From positions 48,325 to 112,324 of the forward strand of contig NZ_BPKZ01000006.1 in the NCBI RefSeq assembly GCF_019656075.1: a DNA stretch of 64,000 bases, given 5' to 3'. The stretch comes from Leuconostoc palmae. GTDB lineage: Bacteria; Bacillota; Bacilli; Lactobacillales; Lactobacillaceae. This document shows positions 10,324-20,593 of the stretch, piece after piece. Position numbers and translations under genes: made by a program. Below the pieces are notes generated by a model. That model saw nothing but the letters and a program-made list of their open reading frames with translations. It was not told the origin of the DNA and ran no database searches. The stretch's first letter is position 1. Every line of letters starts with the position of its first letter.

Positions 10324-11988
10324 ATGCAAACAGATATAGACATTGCACAATCAGCGGAAATAATACCAATCACTGAAATTGCTAAATCTGCTGGATTACA
10401 TCCTAATGAGATTGAGCCGTATGGCTATGATAAAGCTAAAATTAACTTGGATTCGTCAGTTGAACGTAAAAAAGAGTTAGGGAAATTAGTATTAGTGACC
10501 TCTATTAATCCCACACCTGCTGGCGAAGGGAAATCAACTGTGACGGTCGGTTTGGCAGATGCTCTTGCATTAGCTGGCAAAAAAACAATGATTGCTTTGC
10601 GTGAACCTTCTCTGGGTCCTGTTATGGGTATGAAAGGTGGAGCAACTGGTGGCGGCATGTCTCAAGTGATTCCAATGGCAGATATTAACTTACATTTTAC
10701 TGGTGACTTTCATGCATTAACTGCAGCTCATGATACGTTAGCAGCAGTTTTAGATAATAGTCTGCAACAAGGTAACCCGCTAAATATTGATCCACGGCGT
10801 ATCATTTGGAAGCGTGTATTAGATATCAATGATCGATCTTTGCGTCATATATCTATTGGTATGGGCGGGCCAACTTCTGGTGTACCAAGAGAAGATGGTT
10901 TTGATATAACAGTTGCTTCTGAGTTAATGGCAATATTAACTTTATCAAAAAATTTAATGGATTTGAAAAATCGTGTGTCGCGTATTGTGGTTGGATATAC
11001 TTACGATAAGAAGCCGGTAACCGTTGCTGATTTAAATGTGGCTGGTGCATTAACGGTGCTTTTAAAAGATGCCATAAAACCTAATCTAGTTCAGACATTA
11101 GCTCATACGCCAGCTATTATTCATGGTGGTCCATTTGCTAACATTGCTCAGGGAACAAATTCAATTCTAGCAACTCGAACAGCCTTACAATTAGCTGATT
11201 ATGCAGTGACAGAAAGTGGATTTGGTGCTGATTTAGGAGGAGAAAAATTTTTAGATGTTAAAGTTCCTTTGCTTGGCAAAACACCTGATGCAATAGTTGT
11301 TGTAGCAACAGTTCGTGCTTTAAAGCACCACGGTGGTGTTGGTCTAGATGAATTAAACACTGAAAACTTAGATGCTTTGTCTATAGGACTGGAAAATTTA
11401 GGACAGCATTTACAAGCTATGGGACGTTACGGTGTTCCGGTAGTAGTCGCAATTAACCGTTTTACTGCTGATACAGATGCTGAACTTTTATTGATAAAAT
11501 CATACACCGAACAATTTGGCGCTTCCGCATATACCACAACAGTTTGGGCAGATGGTGGTTCGGGTGCAAAAGACTTAGCTAATGCAGTGATTGAAGTGGC
11601 CGACCAAGAAGCTGATTTTACACCATTGTACCAACCAGAAGATGAAGCAATTGATAAACTTAATGCAATTGTAAAAACAATCTATGGTGGCAGCGGTGTT
11701 GAGTTGTCCGATAAAGCGCAAAAGCAATTGGATGAATTTAAACTATTGGGCTGGGATAGATTACCAATTATTATGGCTAAAACACAGTATTCTTTCTCAG
11801 ATGATCCTAAGAAATTAGGCGCGCCAAAAAATTTTGTGATTCATGTGCGTGAATTTGTACCAAAGTTGGGTGCTGGATTCTTGGTTGCGATGACTGGTTC
11901 AATTTTAACAATGCCAGGATTACCAAAACATCCTGCGGCATTAGATATTGACATAGATAGTCATGGTAAAATTACAGGATTGTTTTAG
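10324..11988 (+). CDS. fhs: Formate-tetrahydrofolate ligase
   Basis: This ligase makes 10-formyl-THF from formate, ATP and THF, the one-carbon donor used by PurN and PurH. The 554-residue protein has the P-loop [14 protein letters not shown] near residue 63 and the family pattern [20 protein letters not shown] near residue 95. It also has the [16 protein letters not shown] segment near residue 293. It lies 45 bases after purD, most likely in the same transcript, which fits its role in supplying the purine pathway. Confidence 0.96.
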   Translation: MQTDIDIAQSAEIIPITEIAKSAGLHPNEIEPYGYDKAKINLDSSVERKKELGKLVLVTSINPTPAGEGKSTVTVGLADALALAGKKTMIALREPSLGPVMGMKGGATGGGMSQVIPMADINLHFTGDFHALTAAHDTLAAVLDNSLQQGNPLNIDPRRIIWKRVLDINDRSLRHISIGMGGPTSGVPREDGFDITVASELMAILTLSKNLMDLKNRVSRIVVGYTYDKKPVTVADLNVAGALTVLLKDAIKPNLVQTLAHTPAIIHGGPFANIAQGTNSILATRTALQLADYAVTESGFGADLGGEKFLDVKVPLLGKTPDAIVVVATVRALKHHGGVGLDELNTENLDALSIGLENLGQHLQAMGRYGVPVVVAINRFTADTDAELLLIKSYTEQFGASAYTTTVWADGGSGAKDLANAVIEVADQEADFTPLYQPEDEAIDKLNAIVKTIYGGSGVELSDKAQKQLDEFKLLGWDRLPIIMAKTQYSFSDDPKKLGAPKNFVIHVREFVPKLGAGFLVAMTGSILTMPGLPKHPAALDIDIDSHGKITGLF

Positions 11989-12041
11989 TATAAAATACTA
12001 TGACCAATATATTTTTAATATAGTGTGGAGGGTGGTTTTCA

Positions 12042-12845
12042 ATGGCTAATTTACAGGTTAACTATTATTCAGAAATTTTAGGCATGGATCGTATGATGCA
12101 CGTTATTTTACCTGAGTTGTCGGATCATAATCCGCAATGGACTTTGGCTGACTTGCAAGATGTGCCTGTACTTTATTTATTACATGGAATGTCCGGAGAT
12201 CAAGACGTTTGGACACGACGGACAAGCATTGAAAGGTTAGTTCGCCAAACATCAATTGCTATTATCATGCCATCTACTGATATGGCTTGGTATACGAATA
12301 CACAATATGGTATGGCATATTTTGATGCGTTAGTAGACGAATTACCACAAAAAGTAGCAACACTATTTCCTCAATTATCCACTAGTCGTGAGAAAAATTT
12401 TGTTGCTGGACTATCTATGGGAGGGTATGGTGCCTTCAAGATGGCTTTTAGTGGTCAAAGATTCAGTTATGCGGCTTCTTTATCTGGGGCATTAATGGGA
12501 AATCCTAATTTTCCAGAACGTGAAACATGGAAAAGTGATGCCTATTGGCAAGGGGTTTTTGGAGATCTTAAAAATTTTGAAGGTTCTGATAATGATATCC
12601 TAACTCTGGCTAAAAAACAGGTAAGTAAAGAATGTTTAATACCTAAATTATATGCATGGATTGGCGAGCAAGATTATTTATTTAACAATAATCAAGAAGC
12701 AATTACTCAAATAAAAGCTTTGGGATATGACATACTTTTTGAAACGAGTTCAGGTGAACATGAGTGGTATTATTGGGATAAACAAATTGAACGGATATTA
12801 GAATGGTTGCCAATTAATTATCAACAAGAAAAAAGATTATCTTAA
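12042..12845 (+). CDS. Alpha/beta-hydrolase esterase, EstA tributyrin-esterase type
   Basis: This 267-residue serine esterase belongs to the esterase D/S-formylglutathione hydrolase-like family, and most resembles the lactococcal tributyrin esterase EstA. The nucleophile elbow is VAGLSMGGYGAFK near residue 125. An oxyanion-type LLHGMSGDQDVW lies near residue 46, and a C-terminal histidine occurs in SGEHEWYYWDK near residue 246. No signal peptide is visible, so it is cytoplasmic. A strong GGAGGGTGG site precedes the ATG. The natural substrate is not evident from the sequence. Confidence 0.8.
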   Translation: MANLQVNYYSEILGMDRMMHVILPELSDHNPQWTLADLQDVPVLYLLHGMSGDQDVWTRRTSIERLVRQTSIAIIMPSTDMAWYTNTQYGMAYFDALVDELPQKVATLFPQLSTSREKNFVAGLSMGGYGAFKMAFSGQRFSYAASLSGALMGNPNFPERETWKSDAYWQGVFGDLKNFEGSDNDILTLAKKQVSKECLIPKLYAWIGEQDYLFNNNQEAITQIKALGYDILFETSSGEHEWYYWDKQIERILEWLPINYQQEKRLS

Positions 12846-12973
12846 AATGAATAATCGATATTGTTTGTTTTTTATATTAATTAAAAATAAAAAAACAATT
12901 ATTATATGTGTTTTATTTACAAAAAATTTATTTGTGTTTAAATGATAAGATAAATTATTAGGAGTAACAAAAA

Positions 12974-14191
12974 ATGGAGAATAAATGGCTGCGTGCAGCA
13001 TTGCCTGCTTTGTTAATTCATGGCAGTATCGGTACTGTCTATGCTTGGAGCGTTTTCAAACAAGGCATTGCAGATAACATTGGAACACCTGTAGTTAATG
13101 TCGAGTGGGCTTTTTCAATTGCTATTTTATTTTTAGGCCTATCTGCAGCAATTTTAGGTAATTTTGTAGAACAAAACATAAAAAAATCTGCATTATTAGC
13201 AACATTATTTTTTGTGGTTGGTATGTTTGGAACAGGTATTAGTATTCAACGGAAGTCATTGATTGGTATTTATATATTTTATGGCGTGATCATGGGTATT
13301 GGCTTGGGAATAGGTTATTTGACACCTGTAAAAAATTTAATGTTATGGTTTAAAGAGAATAAAGGATTAGGAACAGGATTAGCAGTAGCGGGTTTCGGAT
13401 TATCAAAGATGATTTTTTCACCTATAATGATAAATTTGCAACAAAAATTTGGTTTATGGCAGATGTTTATTATTTTAAGTATAGTCTTTGCTTTGATGAT
13501 GGTAATAGGGGCCAGTTTAATTCAGAAACCTGCTGATTGGAAAGAAATCCCTTTAAAAAATCACTTTAATCCTTTATCCTTATTTCAGAATAAAAATTTT
13601 GTCGGTATTTGGTTAATGTTTTATTTGAACATTACAGCAGGATTGGCTATCATTTCTCAGGAAAAAGATATTTTGACCAGTTTAAAATCTTCTAGTGGTT
13701 CGGTTATATTTTCAGTGACTGCCATTGCTACTATTGTTAGTATCGATGCCTTTTTTAATGCAGCTGGAAGAATTGGATTTGCTAGTATTTCAGATCGTTT
13801 AAAAGATCGTAATACAATTTACCAAGTTATTTTTTTGATTTCAACTATTATGGCATTATTATCTTATTGCTTACCAGAAAATAACTTTTTTGTATCGTTT
13901 GTTGTGGTAGTAACTTTTTTCTTCATTAATAGCGGTTATGGTGGTGGATTTTCTGCTTTGCCGCCTTTGTTAGCAGATCGATTTGGCATGCGAGCAATTT
14001 CAAAAATCCATGGAGCAGCTTTGACAGCATGGGCAGTAGCCGGCTTATCAGGGAATCAATTGGCGAGTTATATTGTTCACGTTTTGCATATGCCTTATAA
14101 AAATGTATATATTGCAATTGCATTTTTATATTTAATAGCGTTTATAATTTCTAAAGTTGTTGTAAAACCTAATCAAACAGTTATAAATTAA
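12974..14191 (+). CDS. MFS transporter, oxalate/formate antiporter (OxlT/YhjX) type
   Basis: This 405-residue protein consists of about 12 hydrophobic segments. Its opening, LIHGSIGTVYAWSVFKQGI, is typical of the OxlT/YhjX-like major facilitators that move small monocarboxylates. The MFS signature region between helices 2 and 3 is weak. The substrate cannot be deduced; oxalate, formate or pyruvate are family possibilities only. The 128-base gap before it is very AT-rich, with an imperfect A/T hairpin (12860-12900) and a weak TTTACA/TAAATG promoter at 12916-12944. An AGGAG site precedes the start. Confidence 0.78.
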   Translation: MENKWLRAALPALLIHGSIGTVYAWSVFKQGIADNIGTPVVNVEWAFSIAILFLGLSAAILGNFVEQNIKKSALLATLFFVVGMFGTGISIQRKSLIGIYIFYGVIMGIGLGIGYLTPVKNLMLWFKENKGLGTGLAVAGFGLSKMIFSPIMINLQQKFGLWQMFIILSIVFALMMVIGASLIQKPADWKEIPLKNHFNPLSLFQNKNFVGIWLMFYLNITAGLAIISQEKDILTSLKSSSGSVIFSVTAIATIVSIDAFFNAAGRIGFASISDRLKDRNTIYQVIFLISTIMALLSYCLPENNFFVSFVVVVTFFFINSGYGGGFSALPPLLADRFGMRAISKIHGAALTAWAVAGLSGNQLASYIVHVLHMPYKNVYIAIAFLYLIAFIISKVVVKPNQTVIN

Positions 14192-14206
14192 AACGTTTAC
14201 ATTCTT

Positions 14207-14325
14207 AACGTTCGTATTGTATTTCAAAAAATGGGTTATTGTTCGTTAATAACGAATAATGATTTTTGTTTGTGAGACAATACTAATAAAATAACGAACG
14301 CATTATCTGATTTAACTGGTACAAT
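14207..14325 (+). promoter_or_regulatory. purB promoter region with several PurR-box-like motifs
   Basis: Four CGAA(C)-type motifs occur: GTTCG at 14210-14214, a near-perfect palindrome at 14236-14262 built on TTCGTTAATAACGAA, and CGAAC at 14295-14299. A -10 box TACAAT lies at 14320-14325, but the -35 position is occupied by the last CGAAC motif instead of a good TTGACA. That arrangement would suit an activator, as PurR is in Lactococcus, though repression is equally possible from sequence alone. Confidence 0.55.
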
Positions 14326-14370
14326 TATATTAGAAATCAGATTATATTAATAAGTAGAGGAAACATAATA

Positions 14371-15666
14371 ATGATAGAACGCTATTCTCGAGAAATACTT
14401 CGTGATATTTGGTCAATGAAAAATCAATATCAAACATGGCTAGATGTTGAAATAGCAGTTGATGCCGGCTGGGTTGAAGCTGGTCATATTCCAGCTGAAG
14501 ATCTTAAAAAAATTCGTGAAAACGCTACTTTTGATGTTGATCGCATTGCGGAAATTGAACTATCAACGCGACATGACGTGGTTGCTTTTACACGTAATGT
14601 TTCGGAATCGCTTGGCGAAGAGCGTAAGTGGATTCATTATGGTTTAACTTCTACTGATGTTGTTGATACAGCACAAGCTATAAGATTGCGTCAGGCAAAC
14701 AATGTTATTAAAAAAGATTTACAAGAATGGCAAGAATCAATTAAAGTATTAGCCTTACAATATAAAGATACTGTAATGATGGGTCGTACACATGGGGTTC
14801 ATGCGGAACCAACAACATTTGGCCTTAAGATGGCAAGATTTTATGCTTCTGCTACACGTGCTATTGAGCGTTTTAATCGTGTATCAGCTGAAGTAGAGAC
14901 AGGTAAGTTATCAGGAGCAGTAGGTACATTTGCTAATGTACCACCGTATGTTGAAGCAGTGGCAATGAAAGAATTAGGATTAACGCCACAACCAATAGGA
15001 TCACAGGTTCTACCACGAGATTTACACGCTGATTATATTCAAACAATTGCCCTTATTGGTACACAAATGGAAGAATTGGCAACAGAAATTCGTTCACTAC
15101 AACGTTCAGAGATTCATGAAGTTGAAGAAGGATTTGCAAAAGGTCAAAAGGGGTCTTCTGCTATGCCACACAAACGGAATCCAATTGGTGATGAAAATAT
15201 TACTGGCTTGGCACGTGTGTTGAGAGGATATGCTGTTACATCCTTAGAAAATGTTACATTATGGCACGAACGTGATATTTCTCATTCTTCTGCAGAACGT
15301 ATTATTTTAGCAGACGCTACTGCTACACTCGATTATATGCTTACACGTCAAACAAGCATTATTAATAATCTAGGTGTATTTCCCGAAACAATGCGTCAAA
15401 ATATGGATCGTACTTATGGTTTGATATACTCACAACGTTTGTTACTGAGTTTGATTGATGCTGGTCTCTCTCGAGAAAAAGCTTATGATACTGTTCAACC
15501 TTTGACAGCCCGGTCATGGGATGAAAGATTAATGTTCCGAGATTTAGTCGATGCTGACAAAACAATTACTTCAAATCTAACAAAAGAACAGATTGATGAT
15601 GCATTTGATTATCGCTACCATTTGAGACATGTTGATGAAATTTTTAAGAGAGTAGGGCTGAAATGA
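14371..15666 (+). CDS. purB: Adenylosuccinate lyase PurB
   Basis: PurB splits fumarate from SAICAR and from adenylosuccinate, serving both IMP and AMP synthesis. The 431-residue protein has the fumarase/aspartase-superfamily signature GSSAMPHKRNP near residue 264. It also has the substrate-binding TSTDVVDTAQAIRL near residue 94 and GRTHGVHAEPT near residue 139. It is apart from the main purine cluster but carries its own PurR-like boxes. The stop codon overlaps hpt by four bases (ATGA), making a purB-hpt operon of synthesis plus salvage. Confidence 0.96.
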   Translation: MIERYSREILRDIWSMKNQYQTWLDVEIAVDAGWVEAGHIPAEDLKKIRENATFDVDRIAEIELSTRHDVVAFTRNVSESLGEERKWIHYGLTSTDVVDTAQAIRLRQANNVIKKDLQEWQESIKVLALQYKDTVMMGRTHGVHAEPTTFGLKMARFYASATRAIERFNRVSAEVETGKLSGAVGTFANVPPYVEAVAMKELGLTPQPIGSQVLPRDLHADYIQTIALIGTQMEELATEIRSLQRSEIHEVEEGFAKGQKGSSAMPHKRNPIGDENITGLARVLRGYAVTSLENVTLWHERDISHSSAERIILADATATLDYMLTRQTSIINNLGVFPETMRQNMDRTYGLIYSQRLLLSLIDAGLSREKAYDTVQPLTARSWDERLMFRDLVDADKTITSNLTKEQIDDAFDYRYHLRHVDEIFKRVGLK

Positions 15667-16226
15667 GATCATTGATTAATCATCCGGCTATAAAAAGTGT
15701 GTTAGCAACTGAAACAGACATACAGGCACAAGTTCAACGAGTTGCTAATCAACTAACTGAGAAGTTTGATGGTAAAAAAAAGCGTCCAGTATTCATTGCA
15801 GTATTGAAAGGTGGCGTTATTTTTGCGACGGACTTGCTAAGAAAAATGTCAGTAGATGTGGATTTTGACTTTATTGATGTCAAAAGTTATTCTGGTGATT
15901 CTTCTACTGGGCAAGTAAAAGTAGTTCATGATGTTAGTATGGATTTAACTGATCGAGATGTAGTTATTGTTGATGAAATAATTGATTCAGGCAGAACAAT
16001 GCAATGGCTAGAAAATTATTTTGAATTAAAAGGTGCAGCCAGTGTAACAACTGTGGCTTTAGCAGACAAAAAATCAGCAAGAGTTGTACCATTTGAAGTT
16101 GATTATTTTGGTCTCGAAGTACCAGATAAGTTTCTTGTTGGATATGGCATGGATTACAATAATTTCTTTAGAAATTTACCAGTTATTGCAATTGTTGATT
16201 TTGATAAAATAGATTTAATTAAGTAA
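15663..16226 (+). CDS. hpt: Hypoxanthine phosphoribosyltransferase
   Basis: This 187-residue salvage enzyme converts hypoxanthine or guanine plus PRPP to IMP or GMP. The PRPP-binding loop is VVIVDEIIDSGRTMQWL near residue 100. The PPi-binding AVLKGGVIFATDLLRK is near residue 44, and the C-terminal GLEVPDKFLVGYGMDYN near residue 150 is a classic HPRT segment. It is coupled to purB and followed at once by a bidirectional terminator. Confidence 0.95.
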   Translation: MRSLINHPAIKSVLATETDIQAQVQRVANQLTEKFDGKKKRPVFIAVLKGGVIFATDLLRKMSVDVDFDFIDVKSYSGDSSTGQVKVVHDVSMDLTDRDVVIVDEIIDSGRTMQWLENYFELKGAASVTTVALADKKSARVVPFEVDYFGLEVPDKFLVGYGMDYNNFFRNLPVIAIVDFDKIDLIK

Positions 16227-16258
16227 AAAAAAGCAATCTAACTAAGATTGCTTTTTTG
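16224..16258. terminator. Bidirectional terminator between hpt and fni
   Basis: AAGCAATCT, a short loop and AGATTGCTT are flanked by A and T runs, giving U-tails on both strands. It starts at the hpt stop codon and overlaps the last codons and stop of fni on the minus strand. Confidence 0.85.
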
Positions 16259-17293
16259 TTGCGAAATAAAGTTACTCAAATTATCTGAATACAATCTTTC
16301 AGTTTGCTGAAGATCGTGTTTGTTTTTAGCACCAAGTAAAGTGTAGAGTAGTGGTAAACTGGCTTGCCATGCTTCTAATTCTTCAATAAGCAATGTCTGA
16401 TTTGATGACATTAACTTATTTAAAATGTAGCCTGCACTGGATACCAAATCAGCACCTAACATAAGACTAGTTACAACGTCATTGACAGATTTTATGCCAC
16501 CTGTTGCTATTAACGGTAAGTGGTTATTTGCAATGTGAGAAGAAATTAAAGTCTCTACTGTAGATAAACCAAAATTATCAATATTAATAGTAGATTGATG
16601 ACGTAGTCTTCGGCGTTCAATGACTGCAAAATTTGTGCCATTTGCACCACCAATATTTATAGCTGCTGGTTGTAACTTGTTAAGAATTTTAATGGTTGAC
16701 TGACTCATCCCAAATCCAACTTCTTTAATAATGACTGGAACAGGAGACTTTGCGATAACATCTGCAATATTATCAAGCCAATAGAATTCACGATCACCTT
16801 CAGCCATTACTAACTCTTGAGCAACATTGACGTGAAGTTCAATAGCATTTGCATCAATCATGTCAATAGCCGCACGAACATTTTTAATTGGATGATCTGC
16901 ACCTAAATTAGCAAACAGAAAACCATCAGGATTATTTTTTCTTACTATTTTAAAACTCTCAACTAAGTCTGGTTCTTTTAAAGCAATTGATTGAGAGCCT
17001 ACAGCCATTGCAATGTTTGTTGTTTTTGCAACTGAAGCTAGTTGCCCATTAATTTTACCTGTTAATTCAGAACCACCAGTCATAGCTTCAATATAGAATG
17101 GCCACATAAATTGATGATTAAATAGTGTTGTCTTGGTGTCAACGTCTCTAACAGCCATTTCTGGAAATGTTTTTGGTATCCATCGAACATCTTCAAATGT
17201 TGCACCAACATTGATATTTTGGTCTTGGCGCCACAAATTAGTACCAAGTGACAAATGCTCATCTTTACGATGAGTTTGAGTGGATTTAGTCAT
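16238..17293 (-). CDS. fni: Type 2 isopentenyl-diphosphate isomerase (FMN-dependent)
   Basis: Fni interconverts IPP and DMAPP and depends on FMN and NADPH, unlike the type 1 enzyme. The 351-residue protein starts with RKDEHLSLG, the conserved type 2 N-terminus. It continues with FYIEAMTGGSELTGKINGQL near residue 65 and AVGSQSIALKEP near residue 97. The FMN/phosphate-binding region is VIIKEVGFGMS near residue 184, and the C-terminal LIATGGIKSVNDVV near residue 257. It is the last gene of the minus-strand mevalonate operon, only four bases after mvaK2. Confidence 0.93.
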   Translation of the reverse strand: MTKSTQTHRKDEHLSLGTNLWRQDQNINVGATFEDVRWIPKTFPEMAVRDVDTKTTLFNHQFMWPFYIEAMTGGSELTGKINGQLASVAKTTNIAMAVGSQSIALKEPDLVESFKIVRKNNPDGFLFANLGADHPIKNVRAAIDMIDANAIELHVNVAQELVMAEGDREFYWLDNIADVIAKSPVPVIIKEVGFGMSQSTIKILNKLQPAAINIGGANGTNFAVIERRRLRHQSTINIDNFGLSTVETLISSHIANNHLPLIATGGIKSVNDVVTSLMLGADLVSSAGYILNKLMSSNQTLLIEELEAWQASLPLLYTLLGAKNKHDLQQTERLYSDNLSNFISQQKSNLS

Positions 17294-17296
17294 ATA

Positions 17297-18322
17297 CTAT
17301 CCTCGTTTCTGTTGAGAAAGTACAAGTTGATGTGATACTATCTGTCGTGAATGCCATAATTTCTCAAGGGAATCATATTGTTTTGATTCAAGAACTACAA
17401 ACCCGTTATCACCAAAACCTGCACCGCTAATTTTACCTGGTAATTCATGTATGGTTGACAAAAAGAAATCCAACTTTGGGGTAATATATCCCAAAGGTAA
17501 CTGATTCTTTAGCAAATTTTGGTTACATTCAAGACCAGTAGTAAGTGCCATATAGTCTTGTGCATTAATTGCCTTAATAATATTTTGAACAATGATTTTG
17601 CTTTCACAAATCATCTGCTTAGACATTGAAAAATTTTCTAAAGCGAACTTTGTATCAGCAGATTCAAGCGTTGCAGCTAGGATAATTCGCCATTTTTCAG
17701 GCCAAACTAAGGATGTAATAGACAAGTTTGGCCAATTTTTGTCAACTAGTTCAGGGTTTAGCCAATCATTTTTAGAGTGATTTTGTTTAAATAAATTGGG
17801 ACTTTGGTAAGCAATAACACCACCATAAGTAATTGCAGCAATGTCACCTAAAGAACCATTTTTTTGGACATGTAGATGAGCTAGTCCTGCTAATTTAAAT
17901 CGTTTCATTAATGAAAGTTTTAAGTCAAAATGGTGATTCAAAGCTTCAATAATACCAACAACTACTGCAGCAGAAGATCCTAATCCAATTTTACCCGATT
18001 CACTATTCATATTACTAACAATTTTAATACTGACAGGATGATTTAATTCTAGGTCATGTAAAGTTGCATAATAATATAGCATTTGAATTGCAGATTCGAC
18101 ATATCGCCATTCATCATTTAGTTTGAAATTAAGATTATTAAGATCAAAATGTAATGGACGCTTAATGACGTTTGACGTTACAACTGATGATTGCCCTTGT
18201 GCATGCTGAATAGTTATGGACAGACCAATGTCAGTTGTTGCGATGATTGCAGTATTACCGGGATTTGTAATTGCATATTCACCAGCTAAAAATAGTTTTC
18301 CTGGAATAAATAATTTAGTCAT
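17297..18322 (-). CDS. mvaK2: Phosphomevalonate kinase
   Basis: A GHMP-family kinase of 341 residues that phosphorylates 5-phosphomevalonate. It begins KLFIPGKLFLAGEYAI, the usual start of this family, and the ATP-binding motif GKIGLGSSAAVVVG is near residue 107. The C-terminal GHMP motif is KISGAGFGDNGFV near residue 294. I choose the ATG at 18322, which overlaps the mvaD stop by eight bases. An upstream in-frame extension would lie wholly inside mvaD. Confidence 0.92.
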   Translation of the reverse strand: MTKLFIPGKLFLAGEYAITNPGNTAIIATTDIGLSITIQHAQGQSSVVTSNVIKRPLHFDLNNLNFKLNDEWRYVESAIQMLYYYATLHDLELNHPVSIKIVSNMNSESGKIGLGSSAAVVVGIIEALNHHFDLKLSLMKRFKLAGLAHLHVQKNGSLGDIAAITYGGVIAYQSPNLFKQNHSKNDWLNPELVDKNWPNLSITSLVWPEKWRIILAATLESADTKFALENFSMSKQMICESKIIVQNIIKAINAQDYMALTTGLECNQNLLKNQLPLGYITPKLDFFLSTIHELPGKISGAGFGDNGFVVLESKQYDSLEKLWHSRQIVSHQLVLSQQKRG

Positions 18323-19268
18323 ATGAAATACCTGGTCCACTGGTTGCAATCTTGACACTGATATCAGGCATGGTTATGTTTAATTCCTTGATGATTTGTT
18401 GAGCAGATTCAAGATGAGTAATAATCTTAACATTTGGGCCTGCATCTAAAGTTGCGAAAGCTAGAATACCTTGCTTTCGTAAACGTCTGACCAATGCTAA
18501 AACTTGTTGTGTTTCACTAGTAAAATATGTAAATGGTTGTCTTTTAGCAGTTAGATTTAGAGCATGCATTGATAAAGCATTTGCTTCAGCTATGGCGCCT
18601 ATTTTTTCTATATCAACATTTTCAATCGCACGTTTCATATCAATAAGTTGATCAGCACTGTTTTTAACCCATGTACCATAGTTAGGAGAAGTCATTGCTC
18701 GATTCATGCCTTCTGTTGAGCCTATTTTTTTAGCACTACTCGATATTTCAGCAACAACGAGGGCAATTGGTAAATTGGCTGGTGCATTTAAACTTTCTGC
18801 AAAGGATGATTGATCATCAATGCCTTCGTGCCAAATTGCAAAATGATCATAAAAGGATCTAGACGCTGATCCAGAGCCACGCCTAGCTAACCGAGAAAGT
18901 TGAGATAATGAGAGATCAGCGCCAATATCTTTAGTCACAGCGGCTGTTAGAGATGCAAATGCAGAAGCAGAAGAAGCAAGCCCTGCACTTGTGGGTACGT
19001 GATTGTGAGAATTAACAGTCAAAGCTGGAAAATCACCCAAATTTTCTCTTAAAATATTCAAAAAATGGTGGATACGTCTTGAATCAGCTGGTGTATCATT
19101 GATAATTAATTGGTCCGTTTCACCAGATTGTGTAACAGATGTTTTAGTATAAAATTCGTTTAAAGTTAATGAAATTGATGATGTTGTTGGTAAATTAAAT
19201 AGGGTATCTTTTTTACCCCAATATTTAATGAAGGCAATGTTGGTATGTGCAGTAGCAGTTGATGTCAT
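18315..19268 (-). CDS. mvaD: Diphosphomevalonate decarboxylase
   Basis: MvaD makes isopentenyl diphosphate from mevalonate diphosphate with ATP. The 317-residue protein begins TATAHTNIAFIKYWGKKD, the family's hallmark. The GHMP motif VPTSAGLASSASAFAS is near residue 90, and TLDAGPNVKIITH lies near residue 280. The ATG at 19268 has a GAAAG site upstream; a 17-residue longer reading is not needed. It is the first gene of the operon, so mevalonate kinase is missing from the usual position ahead of it. Confidence 0.94.
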   Translation of the reverse strand: MTSTATAHTNIAFIKYWGKKDTLFNLPTTSSISLTLNEFYTKTSVTQSGETDQLIINDTPADSRRIHHFLNILRENLGDFPALTVNSHNHVPTSAGLASSASAFASLTAAVTKDIGADLSLSQLSRLARRGSGSASRSFYDHFAIWHEGIDDQSSFAESLNAPANLPIALVVAEISSSAKKIGSTEGMNRAMTSPNYGTWVKNSADQLIDMKRAIENVDIEKIGAIAEANALSMHALNLTAKRQPFTYFTSETQQVLALVRRLRKQGILAFATLDAGPNVKIITHLESAQQIIKELNITMPDISVKIATSGPGISYD

Positions 19269-19291
19269 AAGTTTACTTTCTGTATTTAGAT

Positions 19292-19319
19292 AATATAATG
19301 ATATCATATTTTTTTTCAA
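19292..19319 (-). promoter_or_regulatory. Promoter of mvaD-mvaK2-fni
   Basis: On the minus strand TTGAAA (19319-19314) and TATATT (19297-19292) are separated by 16 bases, about 25 bases ahead of the mvaD start. Confidence 0.55.
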
Positions 19320-19438
19320 TGACCTAGATGAGTAGTCATTAATATACTAATCAAATATATGTTATGATTGTTGTACTCATTATTTTAAAATTATGAAATT
19401 AATTGTGGCATTTTGATTTAAAAAAAGAGGAACTAAAT

Positions 19439-20593
19439 ATGAAGAATAGAGAACGGTTGTCAGGGTATCACCAGTTGTTTTCCAAAAATCGCTTTATTAC
19501 CATATTGTTAACTGTGTTATTGTTTCTACTAATCATTTTTTTGGGTTGGCAGGTTAGGTTCGTATTTGAACCGGTACGGGCGCTATTTACGGCAGTTGGC
19601 GCTCCAATTTTAATTGCAGGCGTGCTTTATTATTTACTTAGTCCATTAGTTAATCTTATGAGTAAATATACACGGTTGCCAAGAAAGTGGTCAATTGCTT
19701 TTATATTGGTGATTTTGTTAGCCATTATTGCTGGGTTCTTGACTACTGTAGTCATCATTTTGCGTGATCAGGTAGTTACTTTTATTAACCATTGGCCAGA
19801 ATACTGGCGAACAAGTGAAGCTTTAATTAATGAAACATTTAAATCTGAGCAATTTAAAGCGGTACGTGATTATTTGAATCACACGAATACAGATATTAAT
19901 CAAAATGTTGTTGAATGGAGTAAAAAGTATCTGACTAGTGGTGTAGCGGGAATCGGAACATTTGCGTCAACATTAACTTCAGTAGGTGTAACGGCAGTTT
20001 CAACGCCGTTCATTTTGTACTATATGCTTCTTGATGGTCATAAATTTTCTCATTTTATTTCGGAAAAATTTCCGCCTAAAACACAAAATTCTATTGCAGA
20101 TTTATTAAAAGATATTAGTAGGCAAATTGCACAGTATATACGTGGCCAGTTAGGTGTAGCGTTTTCAGTTATGGTTATGTTTGGCATTGGCTACACTCTC
20201 ATTGGATTACCTTATGGTATATTATTGGCAATGATGGCTGGCTTTTTTAACATGATCCCTTATGTCGGGTCGATTTTAGCACAAGTTCCTGTGTTTACGG
20301 TTGCTCTTATTGCTGGGGGACCAAAATTAGTTATTTTAGCTATTATTGTACTAGTTATTGAGCAACCAATTGAAGGACATGTTATCGCACCAAAAATATT
20401 AGGGGATGCATTGGATATTCATCCTGTTACTGTTATAGTTGTATTATTGAGCAGTGGTCATATTTTTGGCGTGTTAGGTGTTATATTAGCTGTGCCAACG
20501 TATGCTGTAATTAAAGTTATTGTTACTAGAATATATACTTGGTGGCGCCACAGTTCAGGATTATTTAAAGAAGAATTGGAAGATATTTTATAA
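19439..20593 (+). CDS. AI-2E family (PerM/TqsA-like) membrane transporter
   Basis: A 384-residue polytopic membrane protein of the AI-2E transporter family. It has an N-terminal helix pair, a central soluble region at about residues 110-190, and a hydrophobic C-terminal half containing [19 protein letters not shown]. The end holds [22 protein letters not shown], the family's conserved segment. Members have been linked to AI-2 export or to cation/proton exchange, and the substrate here is open. The ATG at 19439 follows an AGAGG site eight bases away; the longer reading from 19403 lacks one. It shares its last base with trmL. Confidence 0.85.
   Translation: MKNRERLSGYHQLFSKNRFITILLTVLLFLLIIFLGWQVRFVFEPVRALFTAVGAPILIAGVLYYLLSPLVNLMSKYTRLPRKWSIAFILVILLAIIAGFLTTVVIILRDQVVTFINHWPEYWRTSEALINETFKSEQFKAVRDYLNHTNTDINQNVVEWSKKYLTSGVAGIGTFASTLTSVGVTAVSTPFILYYMLLDGHKFSHFISEKFPPKTQNSIADLLKDISRQIAQYIRGQLGVAFSVMVMFGIGYTLIGLPYGILLAMMAGFFNMIPYVGSILAQVPVFTVALIAGGPKLVILAIIVLVIEQPIEGHVIAPKILGDALDIHPVTVIVVLLSSGHIFGVLGVILAVPTYAVIKVIVTRIYTWWRHSSGLFKEELEDIL

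Noticed and set aside
12846..12973. Possible small gene or RNA in the AT-rich gap before the MFS gene
   Set aside because: Only a weak promoter and an imperfect A/T hairpin were found, with no open frame behind a ribosome binding site.
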